Assembly: GCA_033439295.1 (NCBI GenBank)
Contig: JAVTLE010000016.1
Location: 310,001 to 374,000 of the forward strand
From: Deuterostichococcus epilithicus
Taxonomy: Eukaryota > Chlorophyta > Trebouxiophyceae > Prasiolales > Stichococcaceae
Direction: 5' to 3'
DNA length: 64,000 bases
The position numbers and the translations under genes were made by a program. Of this stretch, positions 34,318-45,060 are shown in pieces; position 1 is the stretch's first letter; each line of letters opens with the position of its first letter. The notes beneath the pieces are model-generated. The model made no database searches. It had not been told where the DNA came from and was given only the letters and a program-made list of their open reading frames with translations.

Positions 34318-35110
34318 ATGTCGGGGAGGTCAGGCACCAGCCCGCCGCCAGCGCCGCCACGAGAGCCTGCGCTCGAGGACGGCGTCGCGCAGCAGGTAGA
34401 TTCTTGTTACAAATCTCGGAATCGTCATGGTATGGGGCATGACATCAGCCATGCCCTTGCAAGCATTGCGGGAGCACGGATGATCAGGGCCGGCACCCTC
34501 TGGTCGATGCCAGCAACATCGCAGAGCACGACAAGCAACAGCTCGCTCTCCTCCTCCAGAGCCCTGCAGAGTCCGGAGCCTGTGCAGAGCGCGAGACGAA
34601 TATGCATTGCCGTCGCCGCAGCTGGCGGCCAGCGGGGAGCGGGAGCGGCTCAAAGCGCTGCTGCGGGACCGACTGGTGGAGTGCGGCTGGAAGGAGGATG
34701 TGACGCGTCATGCACGAGGCGAGCGAATCATGCTGCACTGGTGCCATGTCTGATCCCATGTAGGTTCCCAGTCGATAATGCGGTGGCCCCGTGTCTCCTA
34801 GTCGCGGCGACGGTGGCGGCGCCAGGCTGCTTGGGGGAGGCCCGACAGGAGGGGGGTCTGCACAGCCTCCTGCTTCGATGGCACTGCGGCAGTCACAGGC
34901 GCTGCTGGCCACGACGATCGTGCCCCAGACATGATGTGTCAAAAAGGTCTCCGCCTGCGCGTCGCAGAGTTTGTGGCGGGCGCTAAGGGCCACAAGGTGA
35001 CGTCAGACGACATTGTGGCGGCGATACGCACGCGCGGCCGGCAGCGGGTGCCGGACCACGTCAAGGCGGAGCTGCTGACGGAGCTGCGATCGTCCATCAT
35101 CAAGCAGTAG
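34318..35110 (+). CDS. ENY2: ENY2/SUS1 transcription and mRNA-export factor
   Basis: Small helical subunit of the SAGA deubiquitinase module and the TREX-2 mRNA-export complex. Three exons close in phase to 114 aa: 34318-34395, 34622-34706, 34929-35110 (TAG). After a Pro/Ala-rich N-terminus (MSGRSGTSPPPAPPREPA) comes the family core ERERLKALLRDRLVECGWKE and then LRLRVAEFVAGAKGHKVTSD, DDIVAAIRTRGRQRVPDHVK and AELLTELRSSIIKQ at the end. Length fits ENY2 (about 100 aa). The link between helices 2 and 3 (DVTHMMCQKG) depends on a GTCATG donor at 34707, which is the least secure junction. Confidence 0.9.
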
Positions 35111-35564
35111 GCGGCGGCAGGAACTGAATAGGTAGCATCAGGGTAGCTGCGCCAATCATCACGCAGTAGCGGGGCAGGTTGTCGTTTGGCACCAGGGGAA
35201 GGCAGGCTCAGTCATCATGAAGCTGCAGCAGCAGCGACCCTCTGGCATCAGGGGAGGCGCGATCGGTGGCTGGCAAGCGGCAGCTCGATAATCCCGATTT
35301 AGGAGCTGTGGTCGTCCATCGTCAGGCAGTGAAGCCAAGGACTCAGCAAAGCATGTGGTTGAATTGCAGTGTGCCGCACGCTTGGCTGCAGATCGATCAT
35401 GCAAGCCGTTTTAATATGATGACACTGCACAGCCGTTGAGGCAGTTGCAAGGAGATTAGTTATTGCACAGAAACCATCTCACGGACGGTATCGCCACATG
35501 AGTACAAGGCCGTATGGGTACAGAGAGGAAAGGTGTAGATTCACGACAAGCAAGCATTCAGCTC
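35111..35564. other. Convergent intergenic region
   Basis: About 450 bp between the 3' ends of ENY2 and the next minus-strand gene. GATCGTCCATCATCAAGCAG at the end of ENY2 has a near copy around 35308-35330 (GGTCGTCCATCGTCAGGCAG), suggesting a local duplication of the ENY2 3' end. Confidence 0.4.
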
Positions 35565-38135
35565 TCAAGTAATTTCCCCCTTCCTTGCTGCCTCCTCTCG
35601 CTGCTTGATCTTCTGCTTCTGCTCGAATTTGGCATCGTCAAACTTCCGCCACGCTACTTTCTCCACTGCCGCAAGCTCATCATCATGCAGCCTGCGCGGT
35701 CGGGCGACAGCAACCTCAATCGCCATACGTCCACTTGGACCTCCAGAACAGCAGCTGCTGTCGATTCATCATTCAGAATGACATAGGTACGGAAACGGCA
35801 ACGTACCCGCCTCCGACCCCGCAATGGGTCCAGAGCAATCAGTGCAGTCAGTGCAATCACAGGAGTCATGCAAATTGCAGTTCAAAGAAGTATTCTGCAC
35901 GTTTCGCACCTCCTCTCCAGTGTGGCATAAGTCTCCGCATTGAGCAGCCCCGCGCCGCGCAGCCACTGCACAAAACGGAACTCGGACGCCTCGGTCGAGA
36001 TTGCCGCCCTGTACGCCTGCAAGCTCATCAACAGATGGTTGGCACGAAGGCACGGACCTGCTTTGAGATTCCCAAGCGTTGGTGCTCCAGCCAGGTTGCA
36101 AAGCAAGGCCTGTCCATAAACGCGCGTCCATGCGCAGCCCCGTGAAACAAGCAGGTTCCTGCCACACCACTGCTGCCGCCTACGGTCTGCACAAGCAAGC
36201 CCTGATCGAGGACCGCCCCCCACCTCACGGTTCACTTGCCCACACACGCTCGCAGGTGCTCATAACCGGCGCGCCCCACCAGGGGCCACCGGCCTGCTCC
36301 AATGAAATTTCTGATCACGTGACGCGGCCAGTCGAACCCGACCTCTCGGCGCGCGGGTGCCGCAGGCGCACCGCAAGATCCAGGGTTTAGGGTTTGGGAG
36401 GCGCGCAGAACCGTTCCAGGACAGCGGCCGCCGCCGCGAGGCCACCAGCAGCCGCAGCAGCGAGCGCTCGGAACCTCTGACCCTGACCGCAAGCCATACA
36501 CCAAGCCATACACCCTTTTTTTGTGTCACCGCACCCGGCGCAGCAGGTCCAGGTCCACGAAGGTGGACGTCAGGTCCGGCGCCCCCCGCGGCTTGACATG
36601 CGGGTCCGCCTCTGGCAGGGTGCCTGCCTTGGCCCTGCGTCACAGAAGGTTCAGGGTTCAAGCGCGGATGCTGGAGGCTGAGAGCGATGGGTTCGTGAGC
36701 ACGAGGCCGGGCGCCTCCCACGGCACCTCCCACAGGTCCGCTCCAGCAGGCTTGCTGCCTGTGGCCTACGCCGCTGCTCGCAGCAGTCGCATTGTAACCA
36801 GAGGCCAGGAGGGCATGGCATGGCGTGAGGTCAGCCCCCGGCAGCCTCTGGCTCGGCTTTCTCCTTGGGGTGGCGCCTCTGGCAGCGCCCGCGTGGGCCT
36901 GCAGTCCTGGTGTTGAAAAACCCGAAATCGCCGGTGCGGGCATGGACGTGTGGATCGCCCCTCAGCCGTCAGCAGCGTGCCCGCCCCAGCCATGTGCCGG
37001 CGTGCGCAGACAGTGGTCGTCTATGAAGGGCCACGGAACCAGGCGAGCATGAGGCCGGTCGCTTCCGCTCTGGTCGTGCCCCCCCNNNNNGGGCGCCATT
37101 CGAAGGGCAAGGCATGGCGCAGGACATTTACAGTGTTTGAATGTAGTCGCACTACGGTGCCACCAGCGAACCGCCTACAGTGGCCCTGCACCCAGCTCCG
37201 ACAATCGATCCATACCACTGTTTTGTTCGGTGAGACTGCAGGACTCGCGCACCTTGCCATGTAGTCCTGGTACTGCTGCCGCCGCAGCAGCCCGATGTCC
37301 TTCGTCCACCGCACAAACTGGCCCTCCTCTTTCCGAAAGCGCAGCGCCACGCTCCAGATCTGCGAGCAGCATACGATGCAGGCTAAGTATGAATCACTTT
37401 TATTAGTAACGGTGCTGAAGCAGCCACAATCCTGCATGCATGCTGGCGCCAGGCCGTTTGATGCGGTTGCGATCATTATATGTACTAAGTTGTGATGCTG
37501 CGTTGCATCGCGACCGTCAGGTTAATGGTGTTCGACAATGCGCTTGACACATGCGATTGGCGGTGTTCGATTGATTATACATTTAATTATACATTTGACG
37601 GTGTTCGATTTGACGATACATTTGACGATTCGTAACGATGCTATCGTCAGTTTGTGACACGATCCGGATGAGCACCCCGGATCACCTGCCGGAGCAGCTC
37701 GGGGTCGAGCTTGATACGCGTCGACTTGCCGATAGCATTTAGCCGCTTCTCAACCTCGCCGGCGCTCAAGTGCTTGCCGCCGCCGCCGCGCCGCGCTGAC
37801 AGCATCTGCCCCAGCTGGCTGCCCGCGATTGCCTGCACGACGCTACTTGCAAGGTATTCTAGGCAGACCTTCGGTTGGCAGCCTAATTTGCAGCGGCAGT
37901 TCCGACGTGCTGCACTGGCTAGTTGATAGCTTTTGAATTTCAGGCGCAAAACTTAAACCCGGCGAAAAGCTGATCGACTCGTCGGACATTGTGACCGCCA
38001 GCAGCGATCCAGCTGAATAGTTCAGAGGTGCACCTTCTGGTAGGAAATGGACGCCACGCCGATCACCACAAGCGCCGCGAGCACCAGCACCAGTGGCGAC
38101 AGGCGCTTGCGCCGCGTCGCACGCGGCGGCGGCAT
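35565..38135 (-). CDS. Type II membrane protein, function unknown
   Basis: Start ATG at 38135. Exons that chain in phase: 38034-38135, 37686-37832, 37253-37359, 36530-36634, then an unresolved Ala-rich exon around 36400-36480, then 35910-36016 and 35565-35691 (TGA). The N-terminus is a basic tail plus signal anchor (RRKRLSPLVLVLAALVVIGV). The body is charged and mostly helical: VEKRLNAIGKSTRIKLDPEL, SVALRFRKEEGQFVRWTKDI, LLRRQQYQDYMAR, APDLTSTFVDLDLLRRV, STEASEFRFVQWLRGAGLLN and a Lys/Glu-rich end DDAKFEQKQKIKQREEAARK. No family recognised. Five ambiguous bases at 37086-37090 fall in an intron, and a telomere-like tract (36382-36397) lies by the unresolved exon. Confidence 0.6.
36382..36397. 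repeat. Interstitial telomere-like tract
   Basis: AGGGTTTAGGGTTTGG, two units of TTTAGGG, inside the minus-strand membrane-protein gene near an exon I could not resolve. No flanking duplication seen. Confidence 0.5.
37550..37640. repeat. AT-rich degenerate short repeats
   Basis: Words such as ATTATACATTT and GACGATACATTT, and GGTGTTCGATT, recur two to four times within 90 bp in an intron. This is notably AT-rich for the window. Confidence 0.5.
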
Positions 38136-39274
38136 GGCGCCTGAGCTGCCGCCAGAAACAGCAGCGCGGCGGTGTCTGTTTCAGCAGAAGTTGCTCTTGT
38201 GTCTGTGTTGGCGCAGACTCGCCTGGCGGCCGACTGTGCGCTGTCTTGGCGACCTGCCGGCACCTGCTCACCTTCGCAGGACGGCACTCCTATGACGCTG
38301 ATCAAGCAGAAGGAAATAGATTTTAAGCTTTTGACGCCCTGAGTCGCTACCAAGCGCAGTTTCCAGCCGCGCAGTCGCCTCGCGCCGCGCCAGCCTGGAC
38401 TGAAAGCACCCGTTATCCGAGTGTCTCCGTTGTCGGCAACCGAAGGCTGCCGATTGAAACGACTGAAGTGAGTCCCAAGGCGACGACAAGAAGTACACAA
38501 ACACAGGTTTTTGCTTCCGAAAGATCTGTGGATTGTGCTTCAGCGATTCGTCAAGCTCAGCCTGCAGCTCAGACTGGATGATGTTGAGACCCCCTTTGCT
38601 TGCTGCACTATGCTCCTGCAAGTGCGCATCTGATCGCCCAGGCCAATGTCCTTGTATACATTTGGCCTCGAAACCCTCCAACACTCGTAACCCTGTCAGA
38701 CGTGCCAAGCATCCGCGAGCTGGACGATTCAGTCTTCAAATTCATCCGTCCTCGAACCGCATATACTTGTCGGTTGTTTTGTGCACGGCAGCCGAAGCGG
38801 CTGACTGCGGGTCGGGCCTCTGGTATTCGAAGGTCTTGGTCGTCCGGATTGTGGTTCCGGAAGGCCTCGATACGCACGCAGAGCCACATCAACTTTGTTC
38901 ATCAGCTTGTGGTCAGTGTTGCGCTGGGTACCGCTTGCCGGCTCGCTAGTTTTCAGGGACCTGTGGTCGTCAGCTGTGTCTGGTGCCTCGGTTGTTGTGC
39001 TTCAGAAGCTGCCGCAACACCGCAGCCTGCAATTGCACTAGACAAAAGACATCAGGCAGTTGTCGTCTCAATCCGCGAGGTGCGTCGCATACCCCTGTTG
39101 GGCCTGGGACTGACCAGACGGCAGTGCCACCTCAGCCCGCCCGTCTTCATGTTCTCACAACGGACAACACCTCGTCATATGAACTGCTCAACATGCCTCC
39201 TCGGCCACCGAACCTGGAGCGCCTTCTGAAGCGTAGGTGCCCCCAGCGTGCATCTTGCACCAGGGTGGACCGCC
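38136..39274. promoter_or_regulatory. Divergent intergenic region upstream of lipase
   Basis: About 1.1 kb between two divergent starts; probably both promoters and 5' UTRs. A 146-codon open frame on minus (38268-38708) shows no family similarity, and I do not call it. Confidence 0.35.
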
Positions 39275-42200
39275 ATGCAAGTGTCAGCGGCCGGCGATGA
39301 TGGCCCCGATGCGGAGGAATTGAAGCGTCCAAGCCCAACAGAGGCCACCGAGCGGCCACGGCAGATTCTTGCCCGAAAAGGCCGCCCGTCCCGCCCGGAG
39401 GTTGCGCGCGTTGCAGTCACCTCCGGCATCCTGCTGCTGACGACCCTTCTGGTCTCGAAGAGTAAGTTTGATCTGACATTATATGACGCTCCTTCGAGGT
39501 CATCCTCCATACCGTTACGACAGCTCGCGGCGCCCCTTCTGCCGCTTCTGCCGCAGCAGGACAGCTGGATGTGCATCTGGTGTTGCGGTCAGAGGCATGC
39601 ACCTGTTCACCGGTGGACACTACACCATGCAGGCGCCTCGGGGGCACGGCTGCCTGCGGACCCCGGCGCTGAGCAGCTGGGCGCGCAGCAGCCAGGCTGG
39701 GCGGCATGGCTGCNGGCGCCGTGGGCCGGCCGGCCGGCGCCGCCGCCGCACGAGCCGCCGCCGCCGCTGCACCCCGACTGCTTCCACTGGCGCACCACGC
39801 CGTGGGGCGGACCACCGGCGGCCCGCGGCCAGTGCTGGCAGGAGCTGCAGCAGCACCAGCAGCGGCAGGCAGACTCTGCCGCCGCCGGCGCCGGCGGCAT
39901 TGACAGGTCTTTCAAGGTTGCTGGGGTGCCACTGTGGGACATCCTGCGGCGGCCGCGGGAGTGGTGGCGCTCCAAGGCGCCGGCGCCGCTGCCACAGGAC
40001 CTGAAAGCGGCACGGAAGCTGGAAGCAGAGGGCCGGCGACGGCAGCCCGGCGGCGCCGGGACGACGGCGGACTCTGCGCCCTGGACCTCCTTCAACGACT
40101 CGGCCATGGCGCAGATCTTCAGCCACGATGTCGCCTGGATGATGGAGCAGGAGGTGGGTTCGCGGTTGCAATGTGATATCCCCCCAGTGGCCAAGGGCAG
40201 CAACTTGAAAAGGAGCAAGGTGCATGCAGGGCAGCAGGAAAAATGGAGCTGGCAGTCCGCCCAGCCTGCATTCTCCATCTGGAGATGGCCTGTACCTGTT
40301 CAACACTTGCATGAACGAGTCGAGTCGCCAACTGAGCAGGCAACGATCTTGCCGGCTCAGCAGCCGGAAGCTGAACTCGTTCATGTAGGTGCTGACCAGG
40401 GTACAGCCCCAGCACGGTCTATATGAGATGCAACTTTGCCATGTCGTCATCGTTTAGAGTCCTATTCCTAGAGGGCGAAGGTCAGTGAAGATCAGAGGTA
40501 AAGACCATGTTTGAGGCCCGTTACTCTCGCGCATGTCCTCCATCACCTCATCGCACATTTCGTCGTGTTCTCCTGCCTCCCGTCGAACACTTTGTCCTGA
40601 AACAATACCGTCACAGGAATCGCGCCCCCGCATGGGCAACTGCGCGCACCACAGGTTGGACATGGAGCTGGCGGTCAGCCTGGCGCACATCCATCAAATG
40701 ACATATTCTGAATCTGATCATGAATTTCACACCTTGAAACCACAGGAGGAGCGCGCCCGCATGGGCAACCGCACACACCATCGCCTGGATGTGGAGCTGG
40801 CGGTCAGCCTGGCGCACATAAATTCCATCGCCTACTGCGAGACGCCCAACGTGCAGGCCTGGAACTGCACCCGGTGAGTGCGCCCTGCCCCAAGGCTCCG
40901 AAGTTACCTAATTCGAATGCTCTGTCAACAGCTTTGAGTGCAGTGTGTGGTCCCGCCACAGCCTGGCGCTCCCTGCCGCTGAGGATGAGGTTTGGCACGT
41001 CAAGCCTGACCGCCTTCCGGCAGGGCGCAGCTAGAACTGCGCAGAACCTGTTCGTGCCCCGGCATGAATGCCGCGCCTTGCTGGGCTTGGTGCTGCACAG
41101 CCTCTCCCTTGACGCAATGCCGCCTGACAACGGTTGGTGGGGAGCCTGCTTGCCCGACGCCAGGCCCCTTGACGCATGCTGCATGCCTTCTCAACACCAG
41201 ACCAGTAAAAGCACAAGCAACAACAAACGGAATCAGAACAGCAACGGCAAAACCTGAACATCATGCCTCGCAGGTGCAGCGCAGCGGCGACGGCTTCACG
41301 CTGCACAGCCTGATCAACGACAGCACAGCCCAACACCACGCAATGCAAGAACGGAAACAATGACGAAGTTTTCATCCGTGCGGCGCAGGTGCAACGCGGC
41401 GGCGACGGGCTTCCAGCTGCACAGCCTGATCAACGACGTGGGGTGGGACCTGCGCGCCTTTGTCGGCTACGCGCCCGTGCTGGGCGCGAAAGTGGTCGCG
41501 TTCCGCGGCACCGACAGCCACTCCTGGTGCGCCGGCAGCGGACCTGCACTCACACCCAGCCGCATCGGCAGCGGCGGCAGCGCCACACAGCCACTCGGAA
41601 GGAAAGCGGACCACCGCCGCCTGCCGTGGCACCGGCAGCCGCGGCGTCCTCCCCTTCCGCCTGCCCGCGCTGCGGTGTCGTCCCACAAGCATGGTTGGCA
41701 CAGAACCAGGGGGCAGCATCGTCACTGCCTCTGACGATGCATTGTCGTGAAAGCCCTGGCCGCGCGGGTTCAGCCAGCTCTCCGCCAGTCGCGCGCCGCC
41801 CTGGCGTGTTGGACGCAGCCGCATCTGGGCGGTGACCACACGACCGCTGCATCCGTCGGCTCACTACTTGGTTTGCGCCCAACCAATCATGTCATTCAAC
41901 TCGTGTGACACAGGTACAACTGGGCGGAGAACATGAGGGCGTGGCGGGTGGACATGCGGCTGCCATATCCCGGAGCCGCGGGCGCCCTTGTGCACTCGGG
42001 TGCGCGCCGCTTGCTGCGGTACTGGAGCAGACGCGCCGCGGGGTTCGGGTTTGGGTCTCTTTGGAGGGCCCCCGGCAGCCGGACTCGCATTTTGGCGTGT
42101 CGAGGCGATCGATGCGCAGGCACCGAGCTGGTGCCAGGCGCCCCGCCCAGCATCTGGCAGCCTGCTTGGGCCCTCCACTGTGTGATGTTGCTGCTGGGAC

Positions 42201-43639
42201 GCGTGTTGCCTCCGTGGCACGGCCCCTGACACTCGGCTCTGCGGAGAGTGGCACCGGGCGAAGCAGCTGCCTGCGTCTGTAGGCAGGCTCGCAGGCTGGG
42301 CAGGCGCCATCAGACCGCCGGCCAGCCCACAGGGTCGACAACCCCAGTGCACGAGGAATGTTTGCGTTAGCACCAAACCTTCTCGCTGCCCTGCAGGCTT
42401 CTTCTATTCGTACAACTTCAGCAGCCTGGCGACCAACATCAGCAATGCGGCAGTGGACCTAGAGCAGCAGGTGGGCTGCTGGAAGACACCCGTCCAGATT
42501 GTTCAAGGCCCTGCCGTGGCAACACCTAAAAGGTTTGACAGCAGTCGGAAGCAGTTGTCCCATTTCGGCCAGGGTGGCTGGGTAGCAGTCGTCCCATTTC
42601 GACCGGGCGACTTCTGGTACGGCATTTGTCCCTCGATGGTTTGAGTGCCGACCCACACGTGATGAGCGCGACTGACGGCGCTCGCGACTCATTCCTGGTG
42701 CAGTACCCGGGCGACCCCTGGTATGTCATCGGGCACTCCATGGGCGCTGCAATGGCGACGCTGTGCGCGCTGGACCTCAAGTTCAACCTGCAGCCGGCGC
42801 CGGATGTGCGTGTGTACACCTTCGGCTCGCCGCGCGTCGGTAACGACATCTTTGCCACCTTTTACGCCAGCGTCTTTGCGGTGCGGACGTCCCCCAACTC
42901 TTGCGTTCTCATTCTTGCCAGCATGCCGGGACCGTGCGGCAGGCCTGTTCGACAGGCTTGTCCACCAGATCAGCAACCACCAGATCAGCTTTTGCTGGGT
43001 GTGTGTGGTGGGGGTGGGGGGGGTGCTTCAGCAGGGCTGCTGACACGCGTTTGATAAAGCCTTGCCTGTCAGACGCGGGCGTTGGTGCTGTGATGTGGCC
43101 TTGCCGTCTGCGCTTGAGCACCCCGCTGACGCTGGTGTCTTCGCTTTCACAGGAGAGCTACAGGTTCACGCATAACCGGGACATTGTGCCGAGCGTGCCG
43201 CTCCAGATCATGGGCTTCCACCACGTCGCCCGCGAGGTGGGCCTTGATTCATCATTGCCTTTGATCCCGCCTCCCGCCTGCGCACCCGTAGCACTTGAGC
43301 TATATCCGCCGGGACCCGGTCTCATCGCCCACCTTGGCTGATCATCGTGCAACCTGCGAACCGCCCATCGGCGCAGCCTGGATCTGGCCCGGCAGGCCAG
43401 CCCGATGCCGCCTGCGCCTCCTCCTCACCTGATGACTGGTGCTCCATTGCGGCGCACCGCCGCAGGTGTGGGTTCTGACCTTTGACTCGGGGCCCACTAT
43501 CATCGGGCTGTGCGACCGGAGCGGGGAGGACCCGGCGTGCCACAACTCCGTGTGCTACCTGGGCCTGTGCACCAGCATTGCGGACCACATGACCTACCTG
43601 GGCGGCCACATGTTCCACCGCAACCCCGTCGGCTGCTGA
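39275..43639 (+). CDS. Class 3 (fungal-lipase-like) lipase with N-terminal membrane anchor
   Basis: Alpha/beta hydrolase, probably acting on acylglycerols or galactolipids. Nine exons close in phase to 522 aa: 39275-39461, 39633-40153, 40746-40873, 41389-41526, 41914-41999, 42397-42470, 42704-42880, 43153-43236, 43466-43639 (TGA). A hydrophobic segment (VAVTSGILLLTTLLV, residues about 47-61) suggests a signal anchor. A Pro-rich linker and DILRRPREWWRSK follow. The lipase core has VAFRGTDSHSWYNWAENMRA, the nucleophile elbow VIGHSMGAAMATLCALDL, YTFGSPRVGNDIFATFY, the acid in FTHNRDIVPSVPL and a likely catalytic His in DHMTYLGGHMFHRNP. The Cys-rich end (CDRSGEDPACHNSVCYLGLC) suggests disulfides in the secretory pathway. 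The start of exon 2 is inferred from phase; one N at 39714 falls inside it. Exons 3, 4 and 7 each have an upstream decayed copy. Confidence 0.92.
40617..40745 (+). repeat. In-frame echo of lipase exon 3 (possible alternative exon extension)
   Basis: A copy of the exon start lies 129 bp (43 codons) upstream, with its own acceptor CACAG at 40612-40616. It reads RMGNCAHHRLDMELAVSLAHI against RMGNRTHHRLDVELAVSLAHI in the real exon. The frame stays open through to the real exon, so use of the upstream acceptor would add 43 residues without a frameshift. Confidence 0.8.
41273..41325 (+). repeat. Echo of lipase exon 4
   Basis: A copy of the exon start about 116 bp upstream of the real one. Shared words are GCGGCGACGG and CTGCACAGCCTGATCAACGA, and an acceptor CGCAG is kept. 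The offset is not a multiple of three. Confidence 0.8.
42599..42640 (+). repeat. Echo of lipase exon 7 (nucleophile-elbow exon)
   Basis: CCGGGCGACTTCTGGTACGG at 42603 against CCGGGCGACCCCTGGTATGT at 42707, 104 bp apart, similarity continuing to TCGATGG / TCCATGG. The Ser-containing GHSMG codons are destroyed in the copy. A nearby pair of CAGTYGTCCCATTTCGRCC words at about 42555 and 42587 shows further local duplication. Confidence 0.65.
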
Positions 43640-44921
43640 CGGAAGGCTCCGGAAGGCGAATTTGTTGGGTGCCGACGCCGCTGCCGCAAGCGGCGCCCCG
43701 GCTGCGGCGGGTGCGGAGCAAGTGGCGCCGCTCGTCGGCGGCAGTGGGCCGCAGCCGCGGGCGTCGCTACGACGGTGAGTGCAGGTGGCAGCGCGCGGGT
43801 CTTTGTCTACAGGCAGGCTCGCCAGCGGCCTGCAGGTAGATCCCCGTAGGCGGCATATCATACGGCTGAGCGGCAGCATGGGATCTCCCGCGATGTGTTG
43901 GTGTCCGTTCCGGCTGCCACGTGTCTGGCCACTGACGTATTGCGCAAACTGGGGGAAGGCGGTGGTGGGACAGCGGCACATAATGAAGCAGGTTGCAACA
44001 AGTGACGAAGCCGCAGATGTCCTGAAGCGGCAGGGTCAGCAGGCAGGCCTGTATGTATTTGTAGCATCTGTGTACCTCCAGAAGTGTGCAGCTGACGACA
44101 GTCCAAACTACCTATTCCTCGTGTGTTGGCACCAGTATGGCAGGCGTCGGAACCCGAGCATAGGTTTAAATGCGCGCTGCCCCAGGGTGAAAGCCCAGCT
44201 GGCTCATTTTTGAGGGTTGGGTACGAGCTCGTAGCCCGCTTGAAGCTTTAGTAAAAGGCACGCTGACGGCATTTGCTTGTACGATAGGTAGGTAATCAGA
44301 ATGTGCATGCCTTTTGACTTGTGAAAACAAGAGAGGAGACACTCTGATGGAACCACCTGCGAGATGGCTGGTACACTAATTCGAGCTACCTATCTTACCA
44401 CTTCGCAGTGAAGAACTGGCATGATCAGTGCCAGATTGACTAATTTACAAAACCTCGCAATTCGACTGCAGATCGGGTCAAATCAAACCGCTCACTAGGC
44501 ATCAGGTAGGAACTTCGAGGCCAAACCAGAGTCCAGTCGCGTCAGGGTCACCGATTGCACAGAGTTCCGTCAGGTGATATCCTACCTATGCGTGGCGGTT
44601 TCGTAAAGCTCCGGTCGCTCGGCGCCCGCATGTGGCTGTTGTACGGGCGCCGGCGCGGCAATTTTGCGCAGGGGTCCATCAGCTCTGATGGGCGTCTCTG
44701 CGCCCTGCTACAGCCATGTCGTGCGGCAGCTGGAAGCAGCGGCCTGCATGCTTTGCGGCGGGGCGTCATGCTCCCTCTGCTCCGTCAAATGACAGGTGGC
44801 GCAGGCAGCCGGCTAGCCGTGCCCTCCAGCGGTGTCGCAACCATGTCTCAGACCGGGCAGACCTTGAGGTACGACTGCATACAGCACGAGCCAGAAGTCA
44901 GCGCATTTTTGACAGAACAGT
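43640..44921. other. Convergent intergenic region
   Basis: About 1.3 kb between the lipase 3' end and the 3' end of the first secreted-protein paralogue. Lower GC around 44220-44540. Nothing recognised. Confidence 0.35.
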
Positions 44922-45060
44922 TCACGATGTGCAAGCTGAGACACCGAAAAAGAGGCAGCTCTTCCTCGGGATTGCAGAGCTGTGCAGCACAGCACTCAGA
45001 GCAATGGTTGGGTGGCAGGCTGCGCTGTGGCCGTGGCATTGTGCAGCTGCCTTCCTAGCG
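44870..45060. repeat. Downstream flank copy of the tandem gene duplication (paired with 51330-51560)
   Basis: The sequence beyond the coding end of the first paralogue aligns with the 3' flank of the second. Shared words include CACGAGCCAGAAGTCAGCGC and the GATGTGCA-GCTGAGACA region. The duplicated segment therefore includes the 3' UTR, and the repeat unit is about 6.5 kb. Confidence 0.75.

Noticed and set aside
38268-38708. 146-codon open frame on minus between two divergent genes
   Set aside because: No similarity, no splice links, and base composition like the surrounding intergenic DNA.
39248-40426. 392-codon open frame on plus
   Set aside because: It spans lipase exons 1 and 2 but reads through a good donor at 39462 and another at 40154. 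The tail after 40153 lacks similarity, so the exon model is preferred.
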